Shown here one piece after another: positions 11,650 through 22,745 of a stretch of 64,000 nt of DNA. The notes beneath the pieces were generated by a model, which saw nothing but the letters and a program-made list of their open reading frames with translations, was not told the DNA's origin and ran no database searches. Source of the DNA: Undaria pinnatifida (taxonomy: Eukaryota; Sar; Phaeophyceae; Laminariales; Alariaceae); contig JABAKD010000030.1 in assembly GCA_012845835.1 (NCBI GenBank), forward strand, positions 14,959,210-15,023,209, given 5' to 3'. Positions within the stretch are counted from its first letter, which is position 1. Each line of letters starts with the position of its first letter. Position numbers and translations under genes: made by a program.

Positions 11650-11917
11650 CACTATATCCGGAAATATAAGCAACGTTCTATTTCAAGATTAAGATTAACG
11701 TCTAAAAACGGTCTTTATTCCAAAAATACCAACACTTGGTTTCATTGCTGTAAGCAACATTTTATTTCAATGTGAACGTCCAAAACAAAGGTCTTCATTT
11801 CAATACCAACATTTTATTTCATAGTAGTTTGTTCAAATAATGTTGCTTATTATATTTGTTTCCGTCTTTGGACGGTAATAATGTTGAAATAAATGTCGCT
11901 TATATTTCCGGACAGTG
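11650..11917. mobile_element. mariner-like or other TIR MITE
   Basis: Inverted ends around CACT(AT)GTCCGGAAATATAAGC (left at 11650, right ending 11917) lie in a TA-rich flank, as expected for TA insertion. The interior repeats GCAACATTTTATTTCAA-like units in both orientations. No frame. Confidence 0.6.
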
Positions 11918-11948
11918 TGGTATATATATATTATATATACATATGTTT

Positions 11949-12238
11949 CACACACATCTACTTTCCAGCTTCTGGACAAGCCGTGAGTCACAGGTGTCGT
12001 CCCTTCTTCCCTTCGGTTATTGCCTTCAATTTTTATCGCGCATAGGGTTCAGCAATCCCACTGCTCGTCGGTTTTTCATCGAGTGTTGCTAACTCACGCT
12101 CTTCTCGCGCTTTTTCCGCAAGTCAATGTGTGCACAAGAAACCCCCCCTCCCACGAATTTATACGAGGGGATTCGAACTCAAGAAACTGACCTATTATAC
12201 CAGGCTTGAGGGTAATCTGATGCGCCACCGGGGCGACC
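11949..12238 (-). mobile_element. SINE A copy
   Basis: Minus-strand copy with head CGCCCCGGTGGCGCATCAG and body; insertions TTC (in CGCTCTTCTCGCGC) and TTA (in CTATTATACC) separate it from the consensus. Confidence 0.75.
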
Positions 12239-12545
12239 TGGCACTACTAGCTATGTAGATGGTGGGCTATGAATTCGTTTGGGCTGGTTGGTGTTACTTT
12301 CCATGGGGGGGTTACTTGCTGCTCTGTTTTCTCTTTTCGTACCAGTGGTTTTCAAGAGTTTTGTTTCTTCTTTCTCGTTTCAACAGCTGCTTTTCAACTC
12401 GCGACACCCCCCCAGGTTTCAACCCAACCGCATCCCGAACGGGAAAAGGTTGTAAACCAACTGCAAGCTGGTCGTTATACGTGCTACCCGGTTACTTGCC
12501 GGGTGGCACATTTACTTTCTTTCATAGCTTTACAAGTCTCATCAA

Positions 12546-13440
12546 CCGGGGATGGAGACGGCGATCCCCTGGGTCGACACCCCCGCACCGTGTGGAAACC
12601 CCTACCGCATTGGCTGATCACTGACTAGCTGGGGCTCATGGAGCAAACGACGCCCGAGCAGAATAGAGTGCCATCTCCTGGCCAAAAATATTTCCATACA
12701 TCTACAAATCCAACATCCCGGGGACGAAAACGGTGATCCCCCGGGTCGATACCGCCCCGCACGGTGTGGAATCCCCAACCCATCGGCTGATCGTTGATCG
12801 GCTGGGGTTTATGGAACCAGCGTGCCGCGAGAGTTGCCGCTCGGGACAACGCCGAGGTCCCGCCGCACCCGGGGACGATTCCCCATCCCCGGATTAGCAA
12901 CCTTCCATAAATCTACAACTTCAACACCCCGGGGACGAAATCGATCATCCCCCGGGTCGATGCCGCCCCGCATGATGTGGAAATTACCCCCCCACACTCC
13001 CCCCGTCTGATTTACTGGTCGGCTGGGACTCATGGAGCCAATACGCGGCGAGAGTTGCCCCTCGAGACAATGTCGAGGTCCCGGCAGACAACGTCTCATT
13101 CCCGGATCATGAATCCTTCCATACATATAAAACTCCGACACTCTAGAGATGAAAACGATTATCCCCCGAGTTGATACCGCCCCGCACGGTGTGGAAACCC
13201 CACCGCCCCGTCGGCTGTTTGCTGATCGCCTGGCGCTCACAAGGAGCCACCGCGCGGCCAGAGTTGCCCCTTGGCACAATATCGTGGTCTCACCGCACCC
13301 GACTAATTTAAGCTCCAATCCACGGATCAAAAATCCTTCCATAGATCTACAATTCCAACACCTCGGGGATGAGACCGGAGTTCCATCAGGTCTATCCCGC
13401 CGCGCATGATGTGGAAACCCCAACGCCATCGGCTGATTAC
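12546..13440. repeat. tandem array, ~210-bp unit, about 4.5 copies
   Basis: Units begin near 12546, 12717, 12927, 13141 and 13361, each with CCGGGGACGAAAACGGTGAT-like starts, GGGTCGATACCGCC, GTGTGGAAACCCC and ATCGGCTGAT. Units are 10-20% diverged. Open frames through it are by-products of the repeat. Confidence 0.8.
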
Positions 13441-13834
13441 TGGTTACTGGTTGGCCGGGTTGCCTAAGACCACACTGAAGACTGTGGAATATCCATAGCA
13501 AGCGGCTAATACATGGCAGTGGGTTATAGTTGATACTGCTGTAGTAGCAGTAATGGTGGTAGATTCGCGGTAGTCATGTTTCCTCGTGGCGGAATACTAC
13601 TCGTACGTGTATCCCTGTTGTTGCTGTGCATTTCATATTATACCATATAAAGACGTAAAGGCTACTATTCAGTGACTATACAGACGGAAATGTAACGGCC
13701 GTTTGAAAAACACATTTCTACCCCGTTGGTGCTGTCTGTTCCGTGCAGAGGGTGAATGCTGCATCACAGCACACACTCCCAGTATGGTGCATACTACGAT
13801 GTATATTACCCTTTCCTGCCACTACGGGCAATGC

Positions 13835-14087
13835 AGGCCTGTGGCTTTTTTTTTTTTTTTTTTTTTTTAACCTCCGGCGGATGGGGAAAAATAAAGCTTT
13901 AGCTCACCACACTTCCGCGTATTTTCATACGCGTCGTGTGTCGATTTAACTCAGTTGCTTTCGCAGCCCAACGCTAGCTGGCGCACCCTTCGAGTCCCAT
14001 TGTAGGTATAGCGTAAGCTGTCCCTATCAGTGGTCTTCGTTACAACCCCGGCAGCGCAAGCTGCCGTTGTATACGTAGGCCTGTGGC
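13835..14087 (-). mobile_element. SINE-like family E, 5'-truncated, 11-bp TSD
   Basis: AGGCCTGTGGC occurs at 13835-13845 and 14077-14087. Between them is a T-run (minus-strand poly(A)) and the 3' half of family E, ending at GCTGCCGTTGTATAC. Confidence 0.9.
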
Positions 14088-14354
14088 CCCACGGGCGGAG
14101 CTGTGGCCGTACCCGTAGTAATGTATGAATGATACAAAATCGAGTCTGCGGACACGGGATATAAGATACGAAGAAATTCGATGAATCTTGCAATATCGGG
14201 AACATGGGCGAGTGATTTACGGCTCAGGACGGATCAGCCGCCACTGAAGGTATCATGGATAGGTTCCGTTAGGGTTCCATCGATTCATTACTTAATTTTA
14301 GGGTCTACATGCCATACGGTTCAATGTGAAGAACACACACACAGTGAATGTACG

Positions 14355-14810
14355 CCGACGAGTATCTTTTTTTTTTTTTTTTTTTTTTAATCCTCCGGCG
14401 GATGGGGAAAAATAAAGCTTTAGCTCACCACACTTCCGCGTATTTTCATACGCGTCGTGTGTCGATTTAACTCAGTTGCTTTCGCAGCCCAACGCTAGCT
14501 GGCGCACCCTTCGAGTCCCATTGTAGGTATAGCGTAAGCTGTCCCTATCATTGGTCCCCGTTACAACCCCGGCAGCGCAAGCTGCCGTTGTATACGGGTG
14601 CGTGTGTATGTCGACCCGGCCTGTCCCCTGAGGGTCAGGTTCGGTGGAGATAGCCACCCGGAATGTCATCTTTCCGGGTAGTGTGGGACTTGCGCAAGCT
14701 CACCCACTAACAAAATCCCCGGACAGGAGAAAACAGCCTTCCGCCGGACTTGGTCCAGTTACGGTCCACCCTACCCATTCGGGCGTTGGTCCTCGGTACC
14801 GACGAGTATC
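14355..14810 (-). mobile_element. SINE-like family E, full-length, 12-bp TSD
   Basis: CCGACGAGTATC occurs at 14355-14366 and 14799-14810. The element (14367-14798, 432 bp) has a 22-bp T-run at its 3' end on the minus strand. It is the longest copy, so it defines the family. I see no clear tRNA A/B boxes, so it may be a SINE with another promoter or the 3' part of a LINE. Confidence 0.9.
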
Positions 14811-15318
14811 ATTCATACGTATGATATCATACGAGATACCAGATACGAGACACGAGCATGAATACGACCCCCCACTGGAGATGACGATGTTCTGTGTTTT
14901 TTGTTGCCACTTCGTACTACTTCGTATTATACTGCTTACTTTCGTTTTGCGTTGTATGAACACGATATGCTATCCGACGATATGTACCCTCGATTATTTT
15001 TTATAATAGGTTCGTCGACGGCTGATGTTATACCTTTTTCACGATGAAGACGTATGTATATACAGCCGTATTCATCTGGCGGGTTATCGGGATTTTAATT
15101 TCCTGGCGGTGTTCTGTGTTCTGGCTTAGTAACACTGCACAGATTTTGAATCGAAAACAAAAGAGAGGCTCGAAAACGAAAAAATGAGAATAGGTCGAAA
15201 TCAAATTGTCTACTCTACGGTCAGTACAACTACAGCAGTAGAGGAAAGCAGCTGGAGAATACGTTAGTTTGTTTAGAATGACTGCACCACTCACCCGCGT
15301 TTTTCGGATTAACCGACA

Positions 15319-15430
15319 TACATACATACATACATACATACATACATACATACATACATACATACATACATACATACATACATACATACATACATACATA
15401 CATACATACATACATACATACATACATACA

Positions 15431-15464
<34 letters not shown>

Positions 15465-15656
15465 CATACATACATACATACATACATACATACATACATA
15501 CATACATACATACATACATACATACATACATACATACATACATACATACATACATACATACATACATACATACATACATACATACATACATCATACATAC
15601 ATACATACATACATACATACATACATACATACATACATACATACATACATACATAC
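15319..15656. repeat. (CATA)n microsatellite
   Basis: About 338 bp of almost pure CATA/TACA with one TATA variant and one phase slip near 15591. Long frames across it are artefacts. Confidence 0.98.
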
Positions 15657-15737
15657 TGCTTGGAATGACGTCGTACTCGTATCATAGTGTGGGATCATTT
15701 TTTTGCATAATAATATACAGTAGTTGAGAGTACGGGT

Positions 15738-15945
15738 CCCCCATTAAGGAATGCGGTATCCCGATATAAGGCGGTCAAAATCGCTTGGCACTGGAAATGC
15801 CTTAGTGCGGGATCATAATGCGTTAGAGTAAGAAGGGTCCCCCAATGAGTAAGACGGTCTGAATAAGGCGATGTCCCTATATAAGGCGGGCAACATCGCT
15901 TGGCACGACTGGAGGATTGCACTCACAACCTTGAATGAATACAGG
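15738..15945 (+). repeat. family J repeat
   Basis: GGGTCCCCCATTAAGG and a second start at 15836, with TATCCCGATATAAGGCGGTC, CAAAATCGCTTGGCAC and a tail TTGCACTCACAACC. Two copies in tandem. Confidence 0.65.
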
Positions 15946-16514
15946 TGAGGCGGGATCCCGTCTTAACCCCTTTATTTAGTACTGCAGTGTACATAAACCT
16001 ACATCTGACTCTATTTTCAAGTTTGTCCCCAAATTGGGACTGCAGTCCTAAACGCCTTTTCAACCGGAAACCCGTTTTTTAGGAAAATTGCTTGGAATTA
16101 GGATAGGGAGGGGTTATGGGGATCCAAAGGTTAAGGCGGTCATTTTGTGCTCTGGCACACCACCGCCATAATACTGGGAGAAACCCTTCCTGCTACTACT
16201 ACTGCTGTATGTAGTGCAGTGTAGTATACTCGTCTGGTATAAATATCATACAGTAAGGGTTTACGGGTTTACGACGGAAACCTCGAGGATTTGGAGAGAT
16301 GTTGAACTTCAAATCAAGCAAATACGACGCGTCCGTCTGCGACAACTCTGTCCGTATTATTATTGGGTCGTGTTGGACGTCGAAAGAGAGCCGACGTCAA
16401 TACATACATGCGACGGCGATGATACCGATGCACGATAAAATGTCAACAATGTGATGATACGACGCACCGAAGCGTTAATTCAGTGTTGTTGTATATACGT
16501 ATGCTGCTGTATAT

Positions 16515-16810
16515 TGTTATAAAAAATGAAAATACACTCCACCACCAGCTGTGAGATCGAATATTTTGTCGAAACTCATCTTTGCAAGCTGTGTGTGATA
16601 CTCCGATCGCGCGTATTACGGGTTGTGTGTCCTCATTAAGGATATAGGTCGGCGACTCCCCTTGCAACTACAGTGCAGCTATCAGGGTCAACAGGGTGAT
16701 GTTAGTCAGTCTGTGCGCGGAAACTATAAAACCTGTTTCTGAGGGGGACAAAATCTGACAGCTGTGGAAGGAAATGCATCCGTTTATCAAGTGAATCCTG
16801 TAAGTCGAAT
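16515..16810 (+). repeat. family B repeat, copy 1
   Basis: CTGTGAGATCGAATATTTTG, CTTTGCAAGCTGTGTGTGA, TCCGATCGCGCGTATTACG, GGATATAGGTCGGCGACTCC, CGGAAACTATAAAACC. The start contains the inverted family-C-type core. Further copies are at 17778, 19826, 20320(-), 36035(-), 58088. Confidence 0.8.
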
Positions 16811-17405
16811 AACCGGTGAGGGGAGGGCGGAGTTTTGAAGGACGTGGGTGCCTGCCTGGTTTTGATCAAAAGGGAGCGGGATTGGAGGGGGGGGGACGGG
16901 GGGGGGGGGGGGGGGGGCGGACGGGCGGGCAATTTTTGCGTGTAAGCTATAAATCCTTTCAAGGAGATAATTCTGACGGTTTTGGGGACAAAAAAAAAAA
17001 AAAATGCACCAGTTTATCATGGGGGGGGGGGTTGGGGCGGGGGTGGGGCGTGTGGGGCAGCTCAATCTGGGCGTGGAAACACTACATTATTTCAAGGGGA
17101 TAAATGTGACGGTTTTGGAAAGAATGCATCAGTTTATCATGTATATTCTGGGGTAAGTCGTACAATCAGTGAGTAGAGGGCGGAGTGTTCGAGGGGGTGG
17201 GGGTGGGATGGGGTGGGGGGGTGGTCGGGGCGGGGGGGGGGGGGGAGGTTGGGGGGGGGGGGAGGGAAGGGCATTAGGTGGCATAGATGTAGGGGTTTGT
17301 TATACGTGTGGTGCTAGGTCTAGGCGATGGTACGGGTGGTGGGGAAGGAGGGGGCGTTCGGGGCGGGGGGGGGGGGGGGGGAAGCGGCGGCATGGATGGC
17401 TCTAG
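16811..17405 (+). repeat. G-rich tract attached to family B
   Basis: Repeated runs of 8-20 G on the plus strand, interleaved with AAACTATAAATCCTTTC-like and GGTTTGTTATACGTGTGGTG segments. Quadruplex-forming potential is obvious from the G-runs; run lengths may be inexact in the assembly. Confidence 0.75.
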
Positions 17406-17777
17406 AAAGATAATGAGGTGATATCCAGTGCGTGAAGTGTTTATTAATCTGGCGGACTTCGATATTAGGTGGGGCGTTTGAGCAAGGGAGAGCGAGAAGG
17501 GGGGGGGGGGGGGAGTTTTTTTTAGGAGGTGTAGGTCACAAAAATATTCAATTACACTCCGGCTGTTGGATCAAAGATATGTAGGGGCTTGTCATACGCG
17601 TGGTTCTAGGTCTAGGAGATCGTGCGGGTGGTGGGAAAAGAGGGGGCGTTGGAGGGGGGGGTTGAGGGGGGGTGGGGGGAAAGAATGAAAACTACGTCAT
17701 GGATGGTCAGAAAGATAATGACGTGATATCAACTGCGTGGAGGTGTTTATTACTCTGGCCGATTTCGATTGTATATA

Positions 17778-18365
17778 TTTTTATAAAAATTAAAATACAC
17801 TCCAGCTGTGAGATCGAATATTTTGTCGAAACTCATCTTTGCAAGCTGTGTGTGATACTCCGATCGCGCGTATTACGAGTTGTGTGTCCTCATTAAGGAT
17901 ATAGGTCGGCGACTCCCCTCGCAACTACAGTGTAGCTACCAGGGTCAACATGGTGATGTTAGGCAGTCTGTGCGCGGAAACTATAAAACCCGTTTCTGAG
18001 GGGGACAAAATCTGACAGCTGTGAAAGGAAATGCATCAGTTTATCAAGTGAATACTGTAAGTCGAATAACCGGTGAGGGGAGGGCGGAGTTTTGAAGGAC
18101 GTGGGTGCTTGCCTGGTTTCGATCAAAAGGGGGGCGGGAGGGGGGGAGGGGGGGGAGGGGACGGGTGGGGCAGGTCAATGTGTGCGTCGAAACTATAAAT
18201 CCTTCTTGTGGGGGAGGGGGGGGGGGATGTGCCGGGGGGGGGCGGGGGGCGGGGGGGGAGGGCATTAGGTCGCATAGATGTAGGGGTTTGCTATACGCGT
18301 GGTGCTAGGTCTAGGCGATGGTGCGGGTGGTGGGGAAGGAGGGGGCGCTGGCGGCGGGGGTGGGT
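17778..18365 (+). repeat. family B repeat, copy 2, with G-rich tail
   Basis: Closely matches copy 1, then a G-rich tail at 18128-18365. The strip between the copies (17406-17777) holds further partial G-rich units. Confidence 0.8.
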
Positions 18366-18431
18366 GGGAATTGCAGCAGCGCCATGGATGTATTATTATG
18401 TGGGTGAGCATAGAAAACACGGGGATGCAGG

Positions 18432-18810
18432 AGACTGTTAAGGTATTAGTGGGGTATTAGTCCGTTTGACCACTTGCAACTGGTTAACCAATAGCTTACC
18501 CAAACTAAGCCTTATAACACTCTCCCCCCCTGAAACGGCGGGATAGCAAGTCGGCCGGATATACGGGCGGACCTGTCAATTATCCAAGCCGTTTCATTCC
18601 CTGGGGATACCAGGAAGAGTATTTTTCAAGTTCGCCATGGGGAAATCTGAAAAAGTTTATTATGGTGGATGTGGGGATCGAACCCACGACCCAAAAACCC
18701 ATGGTCTGTCGACGACGCCATTTGTTAAGGAATTAGAGGGGTATTAGTCCGTTTGACCACTTGCAACTGGTTAACCAATAGCTTACCCAAACTAAGCCTT
18801 ATAACAAGAC
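18432..18810 (-). mobile_element. complete TRIM (miniature LTR retrotransposon), 4-bp TSD
   Basis: Two 84-bp LTRs (18436-18519 and 18723-18806) differ at two positions, both TG...CA. AGAC flanks both sides (18432-18435, 18807-18810). On the minus strand the 5' LTR is followed by AA and TGGCGTCGTCGACAGACC (primer site) and the 3' LTR is preceded by a purine tract AGGGGGGGAG. Total 371 bp with no coding frame, so it depends on enzymes from another element. Confidence 0.92.
18660..18700 (-). other. tRNA 3'-half-like segment inside the TRIM
   Basis: On the minus strand GTGGGTTCGATCCCCAC is a perfect T-arm (5-bp stem, 7-nt loop) followed by ATCCACCA, like an acceptor 3' strand. The matching 5' half is absent, so it is not a tRNA gene. 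Confidence 0.5.
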
Positions 18811-18919
18811 GTACTGCTGTAGGCCAAACGCGCTCGATACGAATCTCAAAAGTACGATATTTCGATACAACAGAGTATGATATGATACGATAATATATAC
18901 GATATGTCGAAACATTTGA

Positions 18920-19290
18920 TACGTTGTTGTTGTTGTTCTCACATTAACTCGCATAATCAAGTCCGTGGTCACAGGACAGGCTCCAGTCACTCTGGAGCTG
19001 AGGAATACCCCAGGGAAAACACACACACAACCCAAGGTGGTACACGCATATGTCACAGCTAATTCATGCCTCCACCAGAAACATATAAAAGTGAAATCGG
19101 GAGTCAGTCTACGATGTGCCAGGTCCATACCGGTGCATACGTCTCATTACTCACGCCTGGAGAAACCGACTATCTATACCGCTTGCCACCCAAGAAAGAC
19201 TACCACGTATATATTACACGTATGATTAGTATCTATACGACGCATACGCACGACAGGCGCAAGTCAATTGGAGAAAAGAAACGAAGAAAA
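18920..19290 (+). pseudogene. family K: retroelement fragment, possible protease
   Basis: A plus-strand frame includes MPPPETYKSEIGSQSTMCQV then HTGAYVSLLTPGETDYLYRL. CQVHTGAYVSLL resembles a retroviral-type aspartic protease (D-T-G-A) with the Asp replaced. A matching, longer frame is on the minus strand at 58906-59232. The left end is (TTG)nTTCTCACATTAACTCG. Protease identity is inference. Confidence 0.4.
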
Positions 19291-19640
19291 GAAAATTAGC
19301 TAAAGGAAAGGAAAGAAAAGAGAAGAAAGCGAAAAAAAAGAAGGAAAAAAACGAAAAACCAAAAAGGAAAGGAAAGAAAAGAAAGAGACAAGAAAAGCAA
19401 GAAAAGACAAGACAAGAAGAGGAAGCAAGGAAAGGAAGAGAGAAGAAAAAAGAAGAGAAAAATGTCATACTAGCAGACCCTGGGAACTGGCTAAAAGACG
19501 GCATTGGGCTCATCATAGAGAGTATCAAGTGCAGCATCAAGGGCACTGGGGAGAGAACGCAACATGGCGAAGAAGTCACGACATGGAACGCTAGGTCCGG
19601 CGGTAGTACGATACCTGCTACCACCATCCAGGCAAAAGGT
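19291..19640 (+). repeat. purine-rich AAAGG/GAAAA tract and flank of K
   Basis: A degenerate AAAGGAAAG/GAAAAG stretch (19280-19460) followed by unique sequence; the K copy at 58780-58920 has the same purine tract, so it belongs to the repeat. Confidence 0.6.
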
Positions 19641-19654
19641 ATCATATTTTATAA

Positions 19655-19745
19655 AAATATTTCAAGGACGTCAGCCGTGAGTTCGACGAATTTCGGGTCA
19701 ATACTCATCTTTGCAAGCTGCGTTGTTGGTACTTGTAATAGACTA
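19655..19745 (-). repeat. family C core repeat
   Basis: Minus-strand copy: AAGGACGTCAGCCGTGAG, TTCGACGAATTTCGGGTCAA, CATCTTTGCAAGCTGCG. Confidence 0.8.
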
Positions 19746-19825
19746 TATTATATGGGTGAGATTTTTCGTAAGGGGAGGGGTCATATTGTTCGGTTAAAAA
19801 AACAAACACATATATTATTTTATTA

Positions 19826-20575
19826 TAAAAATTAAAATACACTCCAGCTGTGAGATCGAAGATTTCGTCGAAACTCATCTTTGCAAGCTGTGTGTGATAC
19901 TCCGATCGCGCGCATTACGAGTTGTGTGTCCTCATTAAGGATATAGGTCGGCGACTCCCCTTACAGCTACAGTGTAGCTATCAGGGTCAACAGGATGATT
20001 TTAGTCAGTCTGTGCGCGGAAACTATAAAACCCGTTTCTGAGGGGGACAAAATCTGACAGCTGTGAAGGCAAAGGGGGGGCCTGGTTTTGATCAAAAGCG
20101 AGCGGGTTTGGAGGGGGGCGGGGGGGGGGGGGGGGGGGGAAAGGGGCAATTTGTGCATGTAAGCTATAAATCCTTTCGAGGGGATAAATCTGACGGTTTT
20201 GGCACCAGTATATTATTGGGGGCGGGGGGGGGGGGGGGGGGGGGGGGGGCAGCTCGATATGTGCCCGGAAACTATACATTATTTCGATGGGATAAATGTG
20301 TATATATAAATACGAGTCTGATGCATTTCCTTCCACAGCTAGCTGTCAGATTTTGTCCCCCTCAGAAACGGGTTTTATAGTTTCCGCGCAGAGACTGCCT
20401 AACATCACGCTCTTGACCCTGATAGCTACACTATAGTTGCAAGGGGAGTCGCCGACCTATATCCTTAATGAGGACACACAACCCGTAATACGCGCGATCG
20501 GAGTATCACACACAGCTCGCAAAGATGAGTTTCGACAAAATATTCGATCTCACAGCTGGATGGAGTGTATTTTTT
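19826..20575. repeat. family B inverted pair
   Basis: A plus copy (19826-20300, with G-runs at 20115-20142 and 20220-20250) faces a minus copy (20320-20575). The two arms share the whole CTGTGAGATCGAA...CTTTGCAAGC...AAAACCCGTTTCTGAGG sequence and could form a large hairpin. Confidence 0.75.
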
Positions 20576-20934
20576 TTCAAATAGTATATACGAGTATATA
20601 AATAATTTATAAAAAACATTTCAAGGACGTCAGCCGTGAGCCAAAAGGTATCATAATATTGTATTTCTCCTTCGTATGCGTATTGTTTTAGTATCCGCTT
20701 CCTGGGCCCATGTCCATACCGCCTTGCCTGGCACCAGTATGCCCCTATGATGTACTACTAATATCTGGTATATGCTACATACACTACTACTGCTGTCATG
20801 GTATCCCGACTACAACAGGCGCATGTAGTAACAGCAGCAGGTAGGGCTTGCCGCTCACCTTCTGCCTTAGTTAATTGCCTGTTGTATATTATTAGTAGCC
20901 GAAACAGCTGAAGACGGTCGCACGCTCTCTGGTG

Positions 20935-21048
20935 TGTTGTTGGTGGTGTTGGTGTTGGTGTTGGTGTTGGTATTGGTGTTGGTGTTGGTGTTGTTGTTGC
21001 TCTCACATTAGTGGTGTTGGTGTTGGTGTTGGTGTTGTTGCTCTCACA
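20935..21048 (-). repeat. GGTGTT minisatellite ending in family K left part
   Basis: TGGTGTTGGTGTTGGTGTT units, then TTGTTGCTCTCACATTA, the K end, interrupted at 21049 by the insertion described next. Confidence 0.7.
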
Positions 21049-22689
21049 TTAGTGTTAAGATACGGGCTCGAAAGGCCACAGGTGTGGTAATTATCCGAAT
21101 CTGCGAATCTGAGATCATTTGGATGGGTTTCGTATGATAAGATTGGCCTTTTATATTCGGGAAAGTTAGGAAATAGATCGGAGGCACGTGCCTCCGATTC
21201 CAGAAGCTATCCGGGGCTCTGGTGGAATCGAATAAAGCTACGTCTCTACGAAGGAAAAGAAAGTGAGTACTCTCCGAGGACCTGCTCAATTGGCAGACCT
21301 GCAGGGGGCACTCTGTGTCCCCACCTATAACCTTACAAATGGTCGAACTTGAAAAATACTCTCCCCGGCAGAGATGTCGGTTGACAAACTTTTGACCCCT
21401 CGACGGGCTGTCAAGGGCAAAACATCTTGACAGACGGCCTTGACAGTCCCACACCATGGGATGATTCAATAACATCCCCGTTTTGCCAAAAACGCCTGAC
21501 AATTTACCCGAAACCGGCGGATATTTTCTTTCTACAGGCTTTCTCGCGCTTGTGTGAGCGTGTTGTGTCCGGGAACGATGATGCAGCTGGCCCATAGACC
21601 TCGAGTACGCAGCGTGCACGCGGATAGAGCGGGTTGGGGGTCGGGGGAAGTACGAGAATCGTGCTCTTGTGCTCTCGCGCGAGTAAAAAAATACCTGAAG
21701 AACGACATGTTTGTGGATCGAAGATCGAACTACCACAGTCAGTAAGTACTATCGTGCGTTTTTAGGCGGGAAAGCGTAGTATTTCCCTGACGAATTTCGA
21801 TTTCACTTGGTTTTTCGGATCTTCCTAGGGCTCCAGCACCTTTGTGTGACCACGGACTCTAGATGTTTGACAAGAGTTAATGTGAGAAAACAACAACAAC
21901 ATTTACTGCTGTGAAAAAGCGGAAGGGGGCACCATGTATGTGGTCAGCAAATGAATCTCGTTGAGCAGCTCAATTATTGACAAACTATAATCTGTTTTGT
22001 ACTGGGTGATATTTTTTACTTGTATTCAGCTTCTCGGCAATCGCAACGTCGATGATCAGCAGCATATGGGTGTTCATCCATGCCTCGGGACAAGAATGGT
22101 TTGACACGTAAAGACCCACACTTGAGGCTTGATGGTTCAACATTCGACGCATACACATCTAGACTAGACGCTAGGCACGAGATCTTAATGTTTTCAGGCG
22201 ACGCAGAAATTTGATTGCTCAACAATCAACTACAGCAGTATCTGGTACGAGATGAACTGCGCCAAAGCCGTCACCTCCTTTCTCTAAGAATTGCACGTGA
22301 AGAATTGTAATAACCCTTGCTCATGTTAAAATCAGTTGCATACGATATGTGTTGAGTTTATAGGGGTTTCCAAAGAGATATGGAGGCGTTATCCTACCCG
22401 GGGGTAGGGGACACTTTGTCATGACAGCCCGAAACCCCTCGGCAGACAGTTTCGACACCTCGACCACTCGGCATCTCGCTGACAACCGACATATTTGCTC
22501 CCCGGTTTACCCAGGAAATGAAACGGCTTGGATAATTGACAGGTCCGCCCGTATATCCGGCCGACCTGCTATCCCGCCGTTTCAGGGGGGGGGAGTGTTG
22601 TAAGGCTTAGTTTGGGTAAGCTGTTGGTTAACCTTTTGCAAGTGATCAATCGGACTATTACCCCACTATTAATAAGTCCTTAACATTAG
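21049..22689 (+). mobile_element. LTR element with two different LTRs, TSD TTAG
   Basis: TTAG at 21049-21052 and 22686-22689 flanks an element beginning with an F-type LTR (21053-21337, 285 bp, TGTTAAGATACGG...CCTTACA) and ending with a TRIM-type LTR (22596-22685, 90 bp, TGTTGTAAGGC...CCTTAACA) preceded by a purine tract (22584-22595). Family K reads through if the insert is removed (CTCTCACATTA|GCTCGCAT). The primer site is deleted: after the F LTR comes AATGGTCGAACTTG. No coding frame. Confidence 0.7.
21858..21905 (+). repeat. family K end with CAA tail, nested
   Basis: GTGACCACGGACT... GAGTTAATGTGAGAAAACAACAACAAC is the K end in opposite orientation, ending in a CAA run; it lies inside the LTR element. 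Confidence 0.6.
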
Positions 22690-22745
22690 CTCGCATTACC
22701 AAGTTCGTGGTCACAGGACACGCTCCAGTCACTCTGGAGTGGAAG
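22690..22745 (+). repeat. family K, right part
   Basis: CTCGCATTACCAAGTTCGTGG, CACGCTCCAGTCACTCTGGAG: the continuation of K after the LTR insertion. Confidence 0.65.

Noticed and set aside
12258-13501. Protein genes over the 210-bp array
   Set aside because: Frames on both strands follow the repeat period and are not preserved between units.
15028-15727. Long frames of repeated Tyr-Val-Cys-Met or Tyr-Ile-His-Thr
   Set aside because: They are translations of the CATA microsatellite in every frame; no coding signal.
18660-18722. Functional tRNA gene
   Set aside because: Only the T-arm and a partial acceptor strand are present; no D or anticodon arm.
16515-20575. Active hammerhead ribozymes in family B
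   Set aside because: The catalytic C3 and U4 positions read A,A in nearly all copies and stem I has a mismatched loop next to the junction; kept only as a structural resemblance.
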